Of a stretch of DNA of 24,668 nucleotides, positions 7,560 through 14,436 are shown piece after piece. Below the pieces are notes generated by a model, which saw only the letters and a program-made list of their open reading frames with translations, was not told the DNA's origin and did no database searches. The DNA is taken from the IMG/VR virus record IMGVR_UViG_3300042868_004519, positions 1-24,668 of that record; one strand, given 5' to 3'. The stretch is from a virus. The position numbers and the translations under genes were made by a program. Every line of letters starts with the position of its first letter. The stretch's first letter is position 1.

Positions 7560-9305
7560 ATGCCAGATATATATAACATAGGACCTGCCCCCAAACCTCC
7601 CGGAGGATCCGGTGGTGTCGGGTATTCTATACGGTCAAATGCATATGCATCAGTAGGCGCCGGTGGCGGCGGTCCTGATAGTCCTACAATAGCAACAGGG
7701 GGTGGTACTGGAAGACCGGCTACTATATTAGAATCTGTTAAAGTGACATTGGAAGGTACTGCTGGATCATTACGCCGTACTGAATTTACGGTTACTGCTT
7801 ATGATGCCAGAACATTTGATGCATTGCTAACACAATTCAAAGTAGGTAAAGACATTACAGTTACTATAGGAAGAAGTGGTCCCGGAGCAGGCGGCGGTTC
7901 ATCATTTTCAACAACAATATACAAGCATTCATTCAATTCATCAAAAGATGGAAAATGGACGCTTACATGCACCGGCGTTGGTAAAGGTATGGAAGTGCTG
8001 CGTACATCAGCATTTGGATTGCCTAAAGGCGCCTCCGCTAATTTTTATAGATTAGGAAAACTTTTTGATATCTTACCGTGGCAAGAAAAAATACCAGTTA
8101 CTAGTTTAATTGATTATATAATGCATGAATCATTGAAATTTTCTACTAGTACTAATCCATTAACATTATCAGCTGATACAGGTAAAGGCATACCAGGTAA
8201 ATTTGTTGAATTTGTTGCGCCAAGTGGAATATCACAAGGTACTGCTCCTGAATCTACAATAGGTCCAAAAGGTCGATTAGTATATTTTACATTTTCACAT
8301 ATCATGTCATATGTTAACAAAAGTATTACAGAGCAAGGTAAAAAGCCTATTGATTTTTCTCAAGCTATTGTTGATATGGACACAGGCGGTAAATGTCCAT
8401 TGATATCCGGCGATCCGTTAAATATATTATTTCCACGTAGTGACGGTCAGGCTGATTATGCTGTAGGAGGAGGTTCGCAGGCATTATCTGATGTTATTAA
8501 AAATTTGTTAGGTAAGCCAACTGGTATATTTACTCAGAACGCAGACGTTAACCATATGTCAGGCGGCAAGGCGTCATGTGGCGATATTTTAATTTCATAT
8601 ACCGCGTTAAAAACAATTGAAACAAATTTATCAACAAATAGTGAAACTGATCCAAGTACTGATCCGTCAGGTACTAAAATGAATTTAGAAGGTTTCTTTA
8701 GTGCATTGTTTTCAATGATTTCAGAAGCAACGGGTGGATGGTGTGATATGGCATTATTAGAAGAACCTACCGCATCCGAAGAACTTGAAGTACCGCTAAT
8801 TATTATTAATAAAAAATCAAAAAATAAAAGCGGCGGTATTGAAACATATGATGATATATCAGGGGAAGGTGGCGTACGTGAATCTAGCATTTCTGGTGAT
8901 GTACCATCGGCTTGGCAACAAGAAGCATTTGCTAAAGGAAGTGTTGCTAATGACAAAGTACCATCATTTTCATTCAAAGGTTGGACAGATGCTAAAGATG
9001 CATTGGCAAAAGCTGGTTTTGATTCAGCACAAGCCGCCGGAATAAAATCGACAATACGCGAAGCAGTTGCATCATTAAGTACAAGTGAAGCGGCAAATAA
9101 AACAGACCGACCTTATCCAATTGGATTATCGTTAAAAGTAAATGGCGTTGCTGGTGTTAAATTTGGACAAGCTTTAGAAATGGCATCGCTGTCAGCGACT
9201 AGATGGGCAGAAAATACTGCATTTACCGTTACTCGAGTAGAACATACAGTCAGCGGTCAAGATTGGGTAACTGATATTACAACGGTAGCAAGGTTAGTAC
9301 CATAA
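7560..9305 (+). CDS. Baseplate hub protein (gpD/gp27-like)
   Basis: The 581-residue protein opens with a Gly/Pro-rich tail (to about residue 50). A beta-rich region follows (ESVKVTLEGTAGSLRRTEFT, DITVTIGRSGP, WTLTCTGVGKGMEVL), similar in layout to hub proteins of the P2 gpD / T4 gp27 type. These have paired barrel domains that cap the tail tube and hold the spike. The C-terminus (TVTRVEHTVSGQDWVTDITT, ARLVP) carries the 'RxEH…G.W.T' pattern common at the end of such hubs. No lysozyme domain is visible. It follows the LysM-like gene by one base and precedes another structural gene. The hub call rests on pattern and position, not on a strong single motif. Confidence 0.65.
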   Translation: MPDIYNIGPAPKPPGGSGGVGYSIRSNAYASVGAGGGGPDSPTIATGGGTGRPATILESVKVTLEGTAGSLRRTEFTVTAYDARTFDALLTQFKVGKDITVTIGRSGPGAGGGSSFSTTIYKHSFNSSKDGKWTLTCTGVGKGMEVLRTSAFGLPKGASANFYRLGKLFDILPWQEKIPVTSLIDYIMHESLKFSTSTNPLTLSADTGKGIPGKFVEFVAPSGISQGTAPESTIGPKGRLVYFTFSHIMSYVNKSITEQGKKPIDFSQAIVDMDTGGKCPLISGDPLNILFPRSDGQADYAVGGGSQALSDVIKNLLGKPTGIFTQNADVNHMSGGKASCGDILISYTALKTIETNLSTNSETDPSTDPSGTKMNLEGFFSALFSMISEATGGWCDMALLEEPTASEELEVPLIIINKKSKNKSGGIETYDDISGEGGVRESSISGDVPSAWQQEAFAKGSVANDKVPSFSFKGWTDAKDALAKAGFDSAQAAGIKSTIREAVASLSTSEAANKTDRPYPIGLSLKVNGVAGVKFGQALEMASLSATRWAENTAFTVTRVEHTVSGQDWVTDITTVARLVP

Positions 9306-9315
9306 AGGATTAGTT

Positions 9316-10056
9316 ATGCCAGGATTGAAAAGACCATATGTCACCTCCCCAGAGAATATAAAAGTAGGCACTACTACTGGCGGTGAACTCATGTATGCAG
9401 ATACATTGCAAGAATATTTTGGTGAATATCATGTTTATCCAAACAATGCATTTTATTCAGATCCAGAATTCAATCCAAAGACTAGTCGAGAATTATTGCC
9501 ATTGATTAAACCGTTACAGAATCCACAATGTCAAATATATTTGCAATTGTCAAAAAAATTATTTAGTCAGCATACGCCGGTAACAAATCATTTTGTAACT
9601 GTCACGCCAGAAGATTATAAGAACGGTTACATTACACGTTTCTTTATTCAGAAAATTAATGAACCATTCAAAATATATGAAGTTGATACACCAATGTTCA
9701 AATCATTAAACACTGCTAATCAGCCAGGGCCGAATGGTAGATTATATCGTCGTGATCTTATACAATGGACAATTGTAGGTGACATTAACACATTGCGTGC
9801 AAAAAATAGTCTGGCAGTTCAAACATTGGAACGCACATTACCTGGTATTGGAACATACGTGCTTACAGACTTGACAGAATTTGCAAAAATAACATATACC
9901 GGTGCACAAGAAAATCTCTTTACAGCTGGAGGATTATATTTAGATAGCGCTGGTAACAATTATATAGGCGCATATCATATCAGAGCGACTGGTGAGGTAT
10001 ATCAAGGACCTAAAGAAATAAGTGGCATCAATCGACAACTTTTTCCTGTGAAATAA
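9316..10056 (+). CDS. Tail/virion structural protein with a duplicated Y-x-G-x-YH motif
   Basis: In this 246-residue protein, residues 34-64 (YFGEYHVYPNNAFY, ending in REL-L-P) and residues 216-246 (YIGAYHIRATGEVY, ending in RQL-F-P) align without gaps. Shared positions include Y, G, YH, a second Y, P, R, L and P, so the same 31-residue module starts near the N-terminus and forms the C-terminus. Similar 'YxGxYHxHxxG' modules are common in structural proteins of marine T4-like phages. Between them is a mixed region with no motif I know. AAAGGAT precedes the ATG. It is the last gene of the tail block, so it may be a peripheral baseplate or fibre-attachment protein; that role is inferred. Confidence 0.65.
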   Translation: MPGLKRPYVTSPENIKVGTTTGGELMYADTLQEYFGEYHVYPNNAFYSDPEFNPKTSRELLPLIKPLQNPQCQIYLQLSKKLFSQHTPVTNHFVTVTPEDYKNGYITRFFIQKINEPFKIYEVDTPMFKSLNTANQPGPNGRLYRRDLIQWTIVGDINTLRAKNSLAVQTLERTLPGIGTYVLTDLTEFAKITYTGAQENLFTAGGLYLDSAGNNYIGAYHIRATGEVYQGPKEISGINRQLFPVK

Positions 10057-10081
10057 TTTGGACATACGAAAAATAGTTATT

Positions 10082-10089
10082 ATATTTAT
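10082..10089 (+). promoter_or_regulatory. ATATTTAT element abutting the polymerase start codon
   Basis: The core sits in GAAAAATAGTTATTATATTT followed by ATGTAA, almost identical to the sequence before the gene at 23609. It ends only 3 bases before the ATG at 10093. If it acts as a -10 element, transcription would begin at or inside the start codon. No SD sequence is present. Confidence 0.5.
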
Positions 10090-10092
10090 GTA

Positions 10093-11442
10093 ATGATTAT
10101 AATTGAGAATAGTTCAGATCTAAAATATCTGCAGAGAAGTATCGATGAACACGACAGTTTCTGGATTCCTGTGTATTCAGATACGTATAAACATTATACT
10201 CAAAATCAGATAAGTTTCATTTATATCTATAGTATAAAACATGATGAAGAATTTATTTTTTCAGCCCGTCATTACGATTGTTTGAGCCAGGATATCGAAC
10301 ATATACAACAACTTACAAGTCAGGCGAATATCTTTGTATTAGCTAAAAAACGTTTCAAAAAGTTCTATCAACATAAATGCTATGATGCTGACCTAATGGC
10401 ATGGTGGCAAACCGGTGCAATGCTACCGTTAAATGAAACAAATACCAATGCACATGATGTCTGGAACAGATGGTGGCATAACGAAACTGATACCAATGAT
10501 TGGTTGCCAATAACTCGCCATATCGAACGATGCCAGGCAATGCGTACGGAATTTATGAAAGCATATTCTGTATTTGAAATGACAGATGAGTTTCGTAATT
10601 ACGATGAATTGGCAATTGATACATTTTCAGAAATTGAACAAAATGGTTTGCAAATAAACCAAGAAATATTTACAGAAAAATTTCAGACAAATGGAATACA
10701 TGATAACAAAGTTTTTACAGAATATAATTTATATACTACAACGGGACGACCTTCGAATAAGTTTGGCGGTATTAATTACGCGGCTCTAAACAAAGAAGAT
10801 GGTTCACGAGAAGCATTTCAATCACGATTTGAAAATGGCTTTTTATTGGAATATGATTACGATGCATTCCATGTACGGTTGATTGCAGAGTTAATTGGAT
10901 ATCAGTTACCATATGAATCAATACATACGTATTTTGGCCGGCAATATTTTAACAAGCCAGAATTAAGCAATGATGAATATGAACAATCCAAGCAGATCAC
11001 ATTTCGTTTGTTATATGGAGGTATAGACAAAGACTTTGAGCAAATACCTTTCTTTGGTGAAACTAAACAGTATATTCAGTCGTTATGGAAATCATTCAAT
11101 CGTAAAGGTTATGTGGAAACGCCTAGGCTAAAACGTAAATTATACAAGTCACATTTACCAGATATGAATGCTAACAAGTTGTTTAATTACATATTACAGG
11201 CAACTGAAACAGAACATAACTTGGTGATATTAAACAAGGTAAATACAGCAATGAAGCGTCATAACAGCAAATTAATTCTGTATACATATGACTCGTTACT
11301 GTTTGACTATGATATGAATGATGGTCGTCGTTTCATTATTCAAATGCAAAACATTTTATCTGAACACGGTAAATTTCCAGTAAAGATTAAAGCTGGTACA
11401 AACTATCATGCCATGTCTGACATGACTTCTCGTGTAATTTAA
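10093..11442 (+). CDS. Family A (Pol I-like) DNA polymerase, polymerase domain without visible 3'-5' exonuclease
   Basis: This 449-residue enzyme would replicate the phage genome. The palm and fingers motifs are recognisable: TTTGRPS (216-221), motif A EYDYDAFHVR (catalytic D255), motif B KQITFRLLYGG (K300, F304, Y308, equivalent to E. coli Pol I K758, F762, Y766), N365/Q369, and motif C YTYDSLLFD (D400). Key departures: motif A has His260 where Pol I has the steric-gate Glu710, motif B has Tyr296 where Pol I has Arg754, and motif C reads YDS instead of HDE. The first ~200 residues show no exonuclease DxE motif, and Pol I-type enzymes are normally longer, so a separate exonuclease gene may exist elsewhere. 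No upstream in-frame start exists before the stop at 10054; no SD is present. T4 itself uses a family B polymerase. Confidence 0.82.
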   Translation: MIIIENSSDLKYLQRSIDEHDSFWIPVYSDTYKHYTQNQISFIYIYSIKHDEEFIFSARHYDCLSQDIEHIQQLTSQANIFVLAKKRFKKFYQHKCYDADLMAWWQTGAMLPLNETNTNAHDVWNRWWHNETDTNDWLPITRHIERCQAMRTEFMKAYSVFEMTDEFRNYDELAIDTFSEIEQNGLQINQEIFTEKFQTNGIHDNKVFTEYNLYTTTGRPSNKFGGINYAALNKEDGSREAFQSRFENGFLLEYDYDAFHVRLIAELIGYQLPYESIHTYFGRQYFNKPELSNDEYEQSKQITFRLLYGGIDKDFEQIPFFGETKQYIQSLWKSFNRKGYVETPRLKRKLYKSHLPDMNANKLFNYILQATETEHNLVILNKVNTAMKRHNSKLILYTYDSLLFDYDMNDGRRFIIQMQNILSEHGKFPVKIKAGTNYHAMSDMTSRVI

Positions 11443-11449
11443 TATTTAT
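11442..11449 (+). promoter_or_regulatory. ATATTTAT element overlapping the polymerase stop codon
   Basis: The core begins on the last base of the polymerase TAA (11440-11442) and ends 16 bases before the ATG at 11466. It is followed by TAAAAAAGTTTATTGT. It matches the repeated upstream element and has no recognisable -35 partner; promoter function is inferred. Confidence 0.5.
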
Positions 11450-11465
11450 TAAAAAAGTTTATTGT

Positions 11466-12713
11466 ATGAATTTTGATCACATTGTAAGAGAATGGTTTTA
11501 CAGACTACCTAAAGGGTATGCTGATGCACCATATACCACGGAGGAGTTGGCAATACTAGATGAAGTATTAGCTGAGAACGGCGTTAACTTGAATGAAGTT
11601 GATGAATTGGATCAAGCATTTTTAGACGCCGAGCCAGTAGAAGAACTTTATGAATCAGCTGATTCGGTTAAAATTACATTAGCAGATATTAAAAAACTTT
11701 TAGATAATCCTGTTGTAAAATTAGATAACGATGATTTAATAAAAATACATCGCGTTATCGCAAATTCAGCTTTCAAAGAAAAAACAATTAATTATCTTAT
11801 ATCAAAAAACATTGCTCCAGAAAATTATAGTTTAGGTAACAATGCAGTTGACATCGTATTTAATAAAATATCATCATTGCCAGATGTGACCGATGTTATT
11901 AAATATTTTGATTCACCGAAAGATTTGACCTGGAAAGAAGATGGCCGTGGAAATATAAAAGACATAACAGGACTATCAGATACATCAATTGGTGAAATGA
12001 TAAAAATACAACCAGGGCCTGATGCTGGAGGAAGTGCTACCGGACCAGCTGAGATTGCATTTTCATTATTATTCAAAAATGTAAAAAATGCTACCGGCGG
12101 CGGTGATTTAGAGCTCAATGGTAAAACTGTTGAGTTAAAAGGTAAAGGTGGTCGTTTAGGTGTACAATCTGGTCGTGGCATGGAATTGAATTTGAAATCT
12201 AGTTTTATTGGCCAGATGATGAAATCAGGACCAAATAATGATTATACTGTAGAAGAAGATGCTGCTGATTTTTTTGCCGATGCTAAAAATACAAATATAG
12301 CTTATGCAATATATAACGCATATCATATTTTAGTTAAAAAAGGACAAATGCCAGAAGACGAATTTATCACAGAAATACAGGATGGGTTGACAAATATTTA
12401 TTTTGATAAAGATGAAGTCGTTAAAAAATATTTTAATAATAATACAAAATGGACAGATCTAAAATCAATCGGCCGGCAATTGGTAAAAACTAATTTAGAT
12501 GCTTATTTAACAAAAATCGGTAATGATATTATCATATTTCATCGTTTTAGAGATAGTGGAAAAACGCCATCGACAGATTTATCATTTATCGTTGTAGATA
12601 AAACCGAAATTGATTCGGTTATCGATAGTGGAGTTATTACATTAGGGTCTTCATATCCTGAAAGTAGTATTTTATGGCATAATACAAATCCTTCGGTAAA
12701 ATTAAATATATAA
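11466..12713 (+). CDS. PD-(D/E)XK nuclease-like protein with an acidic N-terminal domain
   Basis: The 415-residue protein has two parts. The first ~65 residues (EWFYRLPKGYADAPYTTEEL, then a Leu/Glu/Asp-rich stretch ending EELYESADS) look like a separate helical domain. L61-Y62-E63 followed by Ser is an acceptable prohead-protease site, so this could be a removable capsid-targeting segment. In the middle, GPAEIAFSLLF (Glu196), GGGDLELNG (Asp214) and TVELKGKGGRL (Glu223-x-Lys225) give the order and spacing of a PD-(D/E)XK nuclease: helix Glu, Asp, about nine residues, then E-x-K. Such folds occur in restriction, Holliday-junction and repair nucleases. Its neighbours are the polymerase and the small leader-bearing genes. 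Nuclease activity is inferred from the motif only; substrate unknown. Confidence 0.6.
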   Translation: MNFDHIVREWFYRLPKGYADAPYTTEELAILDEVLAENGVNLNEVDELDQAFLDAEPVEELYESADSVKITLADIKKLLDNPVVKLDNDDLIKIHRVIANSAFKEKTINYLISKNIAPENYSLGNNAVDIVFNKISSLPDVTDVIKYFDSPKDLTWKEDGRGNIKDITGLSDTSIGEMIKIQPGPDAGGSATGPAEIAFSLLFKNVKNATGGGDLELNGKTVELKGKGGRLGVQSGRGMELNLKSSFIGQMMKSGPNNDYTVEEDAADFFADAKNTNIAYAIYNAYHILVKKGQMPEDEFITEIQDGLTNIYFDKDEVVKKYFNNNTKWTDLKSIGRQLVKTNLDAYLTKIGNDIIIFHRFRDSGKTPSTDLSFIVVDKTEIDSVIDSGVITLGSSYPESSILWHNTNPSVKLNI

Positions 12714-12722
12714 GGATAAACA

Positions 12723-13109
12723 TTGAAAACGCAATTACTATGCACATTCGCACATAAAAAAGATTTAGATTTAATTACAGACTACATTACAAAGTCATAT
12801 ACAATTACAGAACGTAGAATGTTTGTGTTTTCAGATGCTGATAATCGCAATGATCTATACGTTACATTTAACATTGAAGCGGTTGGTTATACAAAAACAC
12901 CTAATACAATTTCAATACACCGAAAAAAAGAAACTAACACGTTATACACAGTTAATGCATTGAATACAATTATATGCGCTGCTAATAACGGTGTATTAGA
13001 TAAGATGTTTCAAGTGGATTGGACATTATATCGCAATTCATTGTTACTAACTAATGATGAGGGGTTACGTAGAATACAACTGCAACTAATGCGTAGAATT
13101 AATTTGTAA
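12723..13109 (+). CDS. Small conserved-looking phage protein, unknown function (TTG start)
   Basis: The 128-residue product starts at a TTG supported by TAAGGATAAACA just upstream; there is no ATG in frame near it. The text includes LLCTFAHKKDLDLITDYI, RRMFVFSDADNRNDLYVTF, NTISIHRKKETNTLYTVNAL and a basic end. This reads like a compact alpha/beta protein of a type commonly left as hypothetical in marine T4-like phages. No catalytic motif, membrane segment or leader peptide is visible, which sets it apart from the next three genes. It lies between the nuclease-like gene and the leader-bearing genes. Function unknown. Confidence 0.75.
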   Translation: MKTQLLCTFAHKKDLDLITDYITKSYTITERRMFVFSDADNRNDLYVTFNIEAVGYTKTPNTISIHRKKETNTLYTVNALNTIICAANNGVLDKMFQVDWTLYRNSLLLTNDEGLRRIQLQLMRRINL

Positions 13110-13112
13110 AGT

Positions 13113-13120
13113 ATATTTAT
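13113..13120 (+). promoter_or_regulatory. ATATTTAT element upstream of the double-leader gene
   Basis: The core lies in GTATATTTATATTAAATACG, 19 bases before the ATG at 13140 and 3 bases after the previous stop codon. It is nearly the same as the element at 372-379 (TATATTTATATTAAATA in both). Promoter role inferred. Confidence 0.55.
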
Positions 13121-13127
13121 ATTAAAT

Positions 13128-13217
13128 ACGGAAAACAAAATGAACTTGCAAGAAAATTATAGAAGGCTATTCAAAGGTAGAATATCAAGTAATGATAAAA
13201 TGTTAATAGAAGCTAAT
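13128..13217 (+). repeat. Leader-coding repeat, copy A
   Basis: This segment holds the ACGGAAAACAAA ribosome-site region plus the leader codons of the gene at 13140. It is nearly identical in DNA to copy B at 13754-13844, including silent positions, except for a 3-base gap before GAAGCTAAT and a few substitutions. That points to recent duplication of leader and untranslated region together. Confidence 0.8.
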
Positions 13218-13736
13218 GAAGTATATCTTTTTTCTGGTTATAAACGATTTATGGATCAAAAAGCTGTCAATGTATTCAAAAAGTATGGAATAGATAAGTC
13301 TGCTTTAAATCGTAAATATGATCCAAATGAAGATATAGTTGAATTTAGAATTGATTCAATAGATTCAAATACATTGCAAAAGATTGCTGACGAATTAGAA
13401 CGCGTTGATCGCGGTACCGGTGAATATGGTGGATACATAGAAGAAGGTAGAATATCTAGCAATGATAAAATGTTAATTTCAGAAGCTAATAGTGAAGCTG
13501 CGAAAGAAATTTATGATAATCCTAAAATAGAACGCCAACTTAGCCGCTTACCAGGGTATGAATCAATTACACCTGGTAAGACAAAAAAAGAAGTGTACAT
13601 ATATTTTAACAAAGAATCTGGTGCAAAATTAGCTGTTAAAGCATTAGAAAAACTTGTACCCGGGCCAAACTACGAATATTATAAAGAAAATGACCCTGGT
13701 TACTCTCAACCAATGTTTGTAATTGCAGTTCAATAA
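13140..13736 (+). CDS. Putative capsid-targeted protein with two leader/cleavage segments
   Basis: The 198-residue protein begins MNLQENYRRLFKGRISSNDK, then MLIEAN; L22-I23-E24 followed by Ala fits the (I/L)-x-E rule of T4 gp21 prohead protease. At residues 103-117 the text GRISSNDKMLISEAN appears again, with I113-S114-E115 followed by Ala. Cutting at both would release two products of about 91 and 83 residues. Each has a similar order of elements: a helix-rich start, a beta strand (IVEFRID / VYIYFN), and a helix (LQKIADELERV / LAVKALEKLV). The internal copy lacks the first half (MNLQENYRRLFK), as expected if two adjacent genes fused through their leader repeats. The upstream GGAAAAC region is a weak ribosome site shared with the next gene. 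The mature parts match nothing I know; delivery into the host cell is inference. Confidence 0.75.
   Translation: MNLQENYRRLFKGRISSNDKMLIEANEVYLFSGYKRFMDQKAVNVFKKYGIDKSALNRKYDPNEDIVEFRIDSIDSNTLQKIADELERVDRGTGEYGGYIEEGRISSNDKMLISEANSEAAKEIYDNPKIERQLSRLPGYESITPGKTKKEVYIYFNKESGAKLAVKALEKLVPGPNYEYYKENDPGYSQPMFVIAVQ
13446..13490 (+). repeat. Leader-coding repeat, copy C (internal, partial)
   Basis: This in-frame partial copy lies inside the gene at 13140. Its 5' part (GGTAGAATATC) matches copy A, while its 3' part (TTTCAGAAGCTAAT) matches copy B. It encodes only the cleavage-site half of the leader. The patchwork suggests recombination between leader repeats. Confidence 0.8.
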
Positions 13737-13753
13737 TAATAAAATTTAATTAT

Positions 13754-13844
13754 CGGAAACAAAATGAACTTACAAGAAAATTATAGAAGGCTATTCAAAG
13801 GACGTTTATCTAGCAATGATAAAATGGTAATTTCAGAAGCTAAT
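13754..13844 (+). repeat. Leader-coding repeat, copy B
   Basis: Copy B carries CGGAAACAAAATGAACTT and the following leader codons of the gene at 13764. GAAAATTATAGAAGGCTATT and other stretches are identical to copy A, so the two leaders diverged recently while the downstream parts of the proteins are unrelated in sequence. Confidence 0.8.
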
Positions 13845-14021
13845 TCCGCAATGCGTTTGAAATCTGATATTGATCGAACATGGAAAACAGCAGATGATGT
13901 AGCCGGTGATATGCAACAATGGTTATCAGGTATTGCTTCTACAGATGAAGACATGTACAATAAAGTAATGGATATCTTAGCAAACCTAGCAGATAATTTT
14001 GAGCCATATAACGAAATGTAA
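13764..14021 (+). CDS. Putative capsid-targeted small protein
   Basis: The 85-residue product begins MNLQENYRRLFKGRLSSNDK, then MVISEANS; I23-S24-E25 followed by Ala is a good prohead-protease site, which would leave a mature part of 60 residues. The mature part is acidic and helical (DIDRTWKTADDVAGDMQQWL, DEDMYNKVMDILANLADNF) and matches no family I recognise. No ATATTTAT core is present in the 27-base gap upstream, only an AT-rich variant (AAATTTAAT), so it may be read through from the gene at 13140. The ribosome-site region (CGGAAAC) is shared with that gene. In T4, internal head proteins of this size are packaged with DNA and act early in infection; that role is an analogy here. Confidence 0.75.
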   Translation: MNLQENYRRLFKGRLSSNDKMVISEANSAMRLKSDIDRTWKTADDVAGDMQQWLSGIASTDEDMYNKVMDILANLADNFEPYNEM

Positions 14022-14036
14022 AACTACGGAAATACT

Positions 14037-14297
14037 ATGAAACTAAAAACTATACTATTAGAAGCCACAGAAAATCCAATGTTAAAACAATTGGAAGATC
14101 GTCTTAAATCACATGACTGGTGGTATGAATTTAGCGATGATCATAGATATTATAAACAAGGCAGATATGAAGCGGAAGAGATCCGAAAACTAGTTGCTAA
14201 AATTAATGCTGCCGGGTTGCAAAAACAAGGCGAGGCTATATGGAAAAAAACAGCGCCTAATGACTTTAAGACTTGGTATCCTAAAAAATTAAAATAA
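14037..14297 (+). CDS. Small basic protein with a short propeptide-like N-terminus
   Basis: The 86-residue protein starts MKLKTILLEATENP. L7-L8-E9 followed by Ala resembles the 10-residue propeptides of T4 internal head proteins (for example MKTYQEFIAE then A), though the long leader of its neighbours is absent. The rest is Lys/Trp/Tyr-rich (LKSHDWWYEFSDDHRYYKQG, EAIWKKT, DFKTWYPKKLK), so the mature protein would be basic. A CGGAAAT sequence stands where the ribosome site is expected, like the two genes upstream. It ends the leader-gene cluster, followed by a 139-base gap before the gp32-like gene. Function unknown; DNA-associated head cargo is a guess from charge and context. Confidence 0.7.
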   Translation: MKLKTILLEATENPMLKQLEDRLKSHDWWYEFSDDHRYYKQGRYEAEEIRKLVAKINAAGLQKQGEAIWKKTAPNDFKTWYPKKLK

Positions 14298-14436
14298 ATA
14301 CAACGCATACACAACTAATTAACAAATAACAAATAAAAACTTTTTTCAAACTTTTTTCAATAATGTCTTGGTACATTGAAATAAAGTTTATATATTTAAT
14401 CAATATTAATTATTAACTTAAAAAAAGGAGTAAAAA
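14298..14436 (+). promoter_or_regulatory. Longest non-coding gap, with a sigma70-like promoter before the gp32-like gene
   Basis: This gap separates the leader-gene cluster from the replication genes. It holds a tandem 11-base repeat (AAACTTTTTTC at 14337-14347 and 14348-14358), then a candidate host-type promoter: TTGGTA (14368-14373), a 17-base spacer, and TATATT (14391-14396). A perfect AAGGAG (14425-14430) sits 6 bases before the ATG at 14437. The single-stranded DNA-binding protein is usually needed in large amounts, which fits a strong promoter and ribosome site. Promoter assignment is from pattern only. Confidence 0.5.
14337..14358 (+). repeat. Tandem 11-base repeat upstream of the gp32-like gene
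   Basis: Two perfect adjacent copies of AAACTTTTTTC lie 9 bases before the candidate -35 box. Read on the other strand they are GAAAAAAGTTT twice. That resembles the imperfect AAAAAGTTTAG / AAAAAGTTATC pair after the helicase gene (18814-18835). Possible regulator-binding site, unproven. Confidence 0.6.

Noticed and set aside
14290-14305. AATAAATA as a T4-type late promoter (TATAAATA-like) on the + strand
   Set aside because: It overlaps the stop codon of the gene at 14037, lies more than 130 bases from the next start, and similar AT-rich strings are common here; the TTGGTA/TATATT pair is a better candidate.
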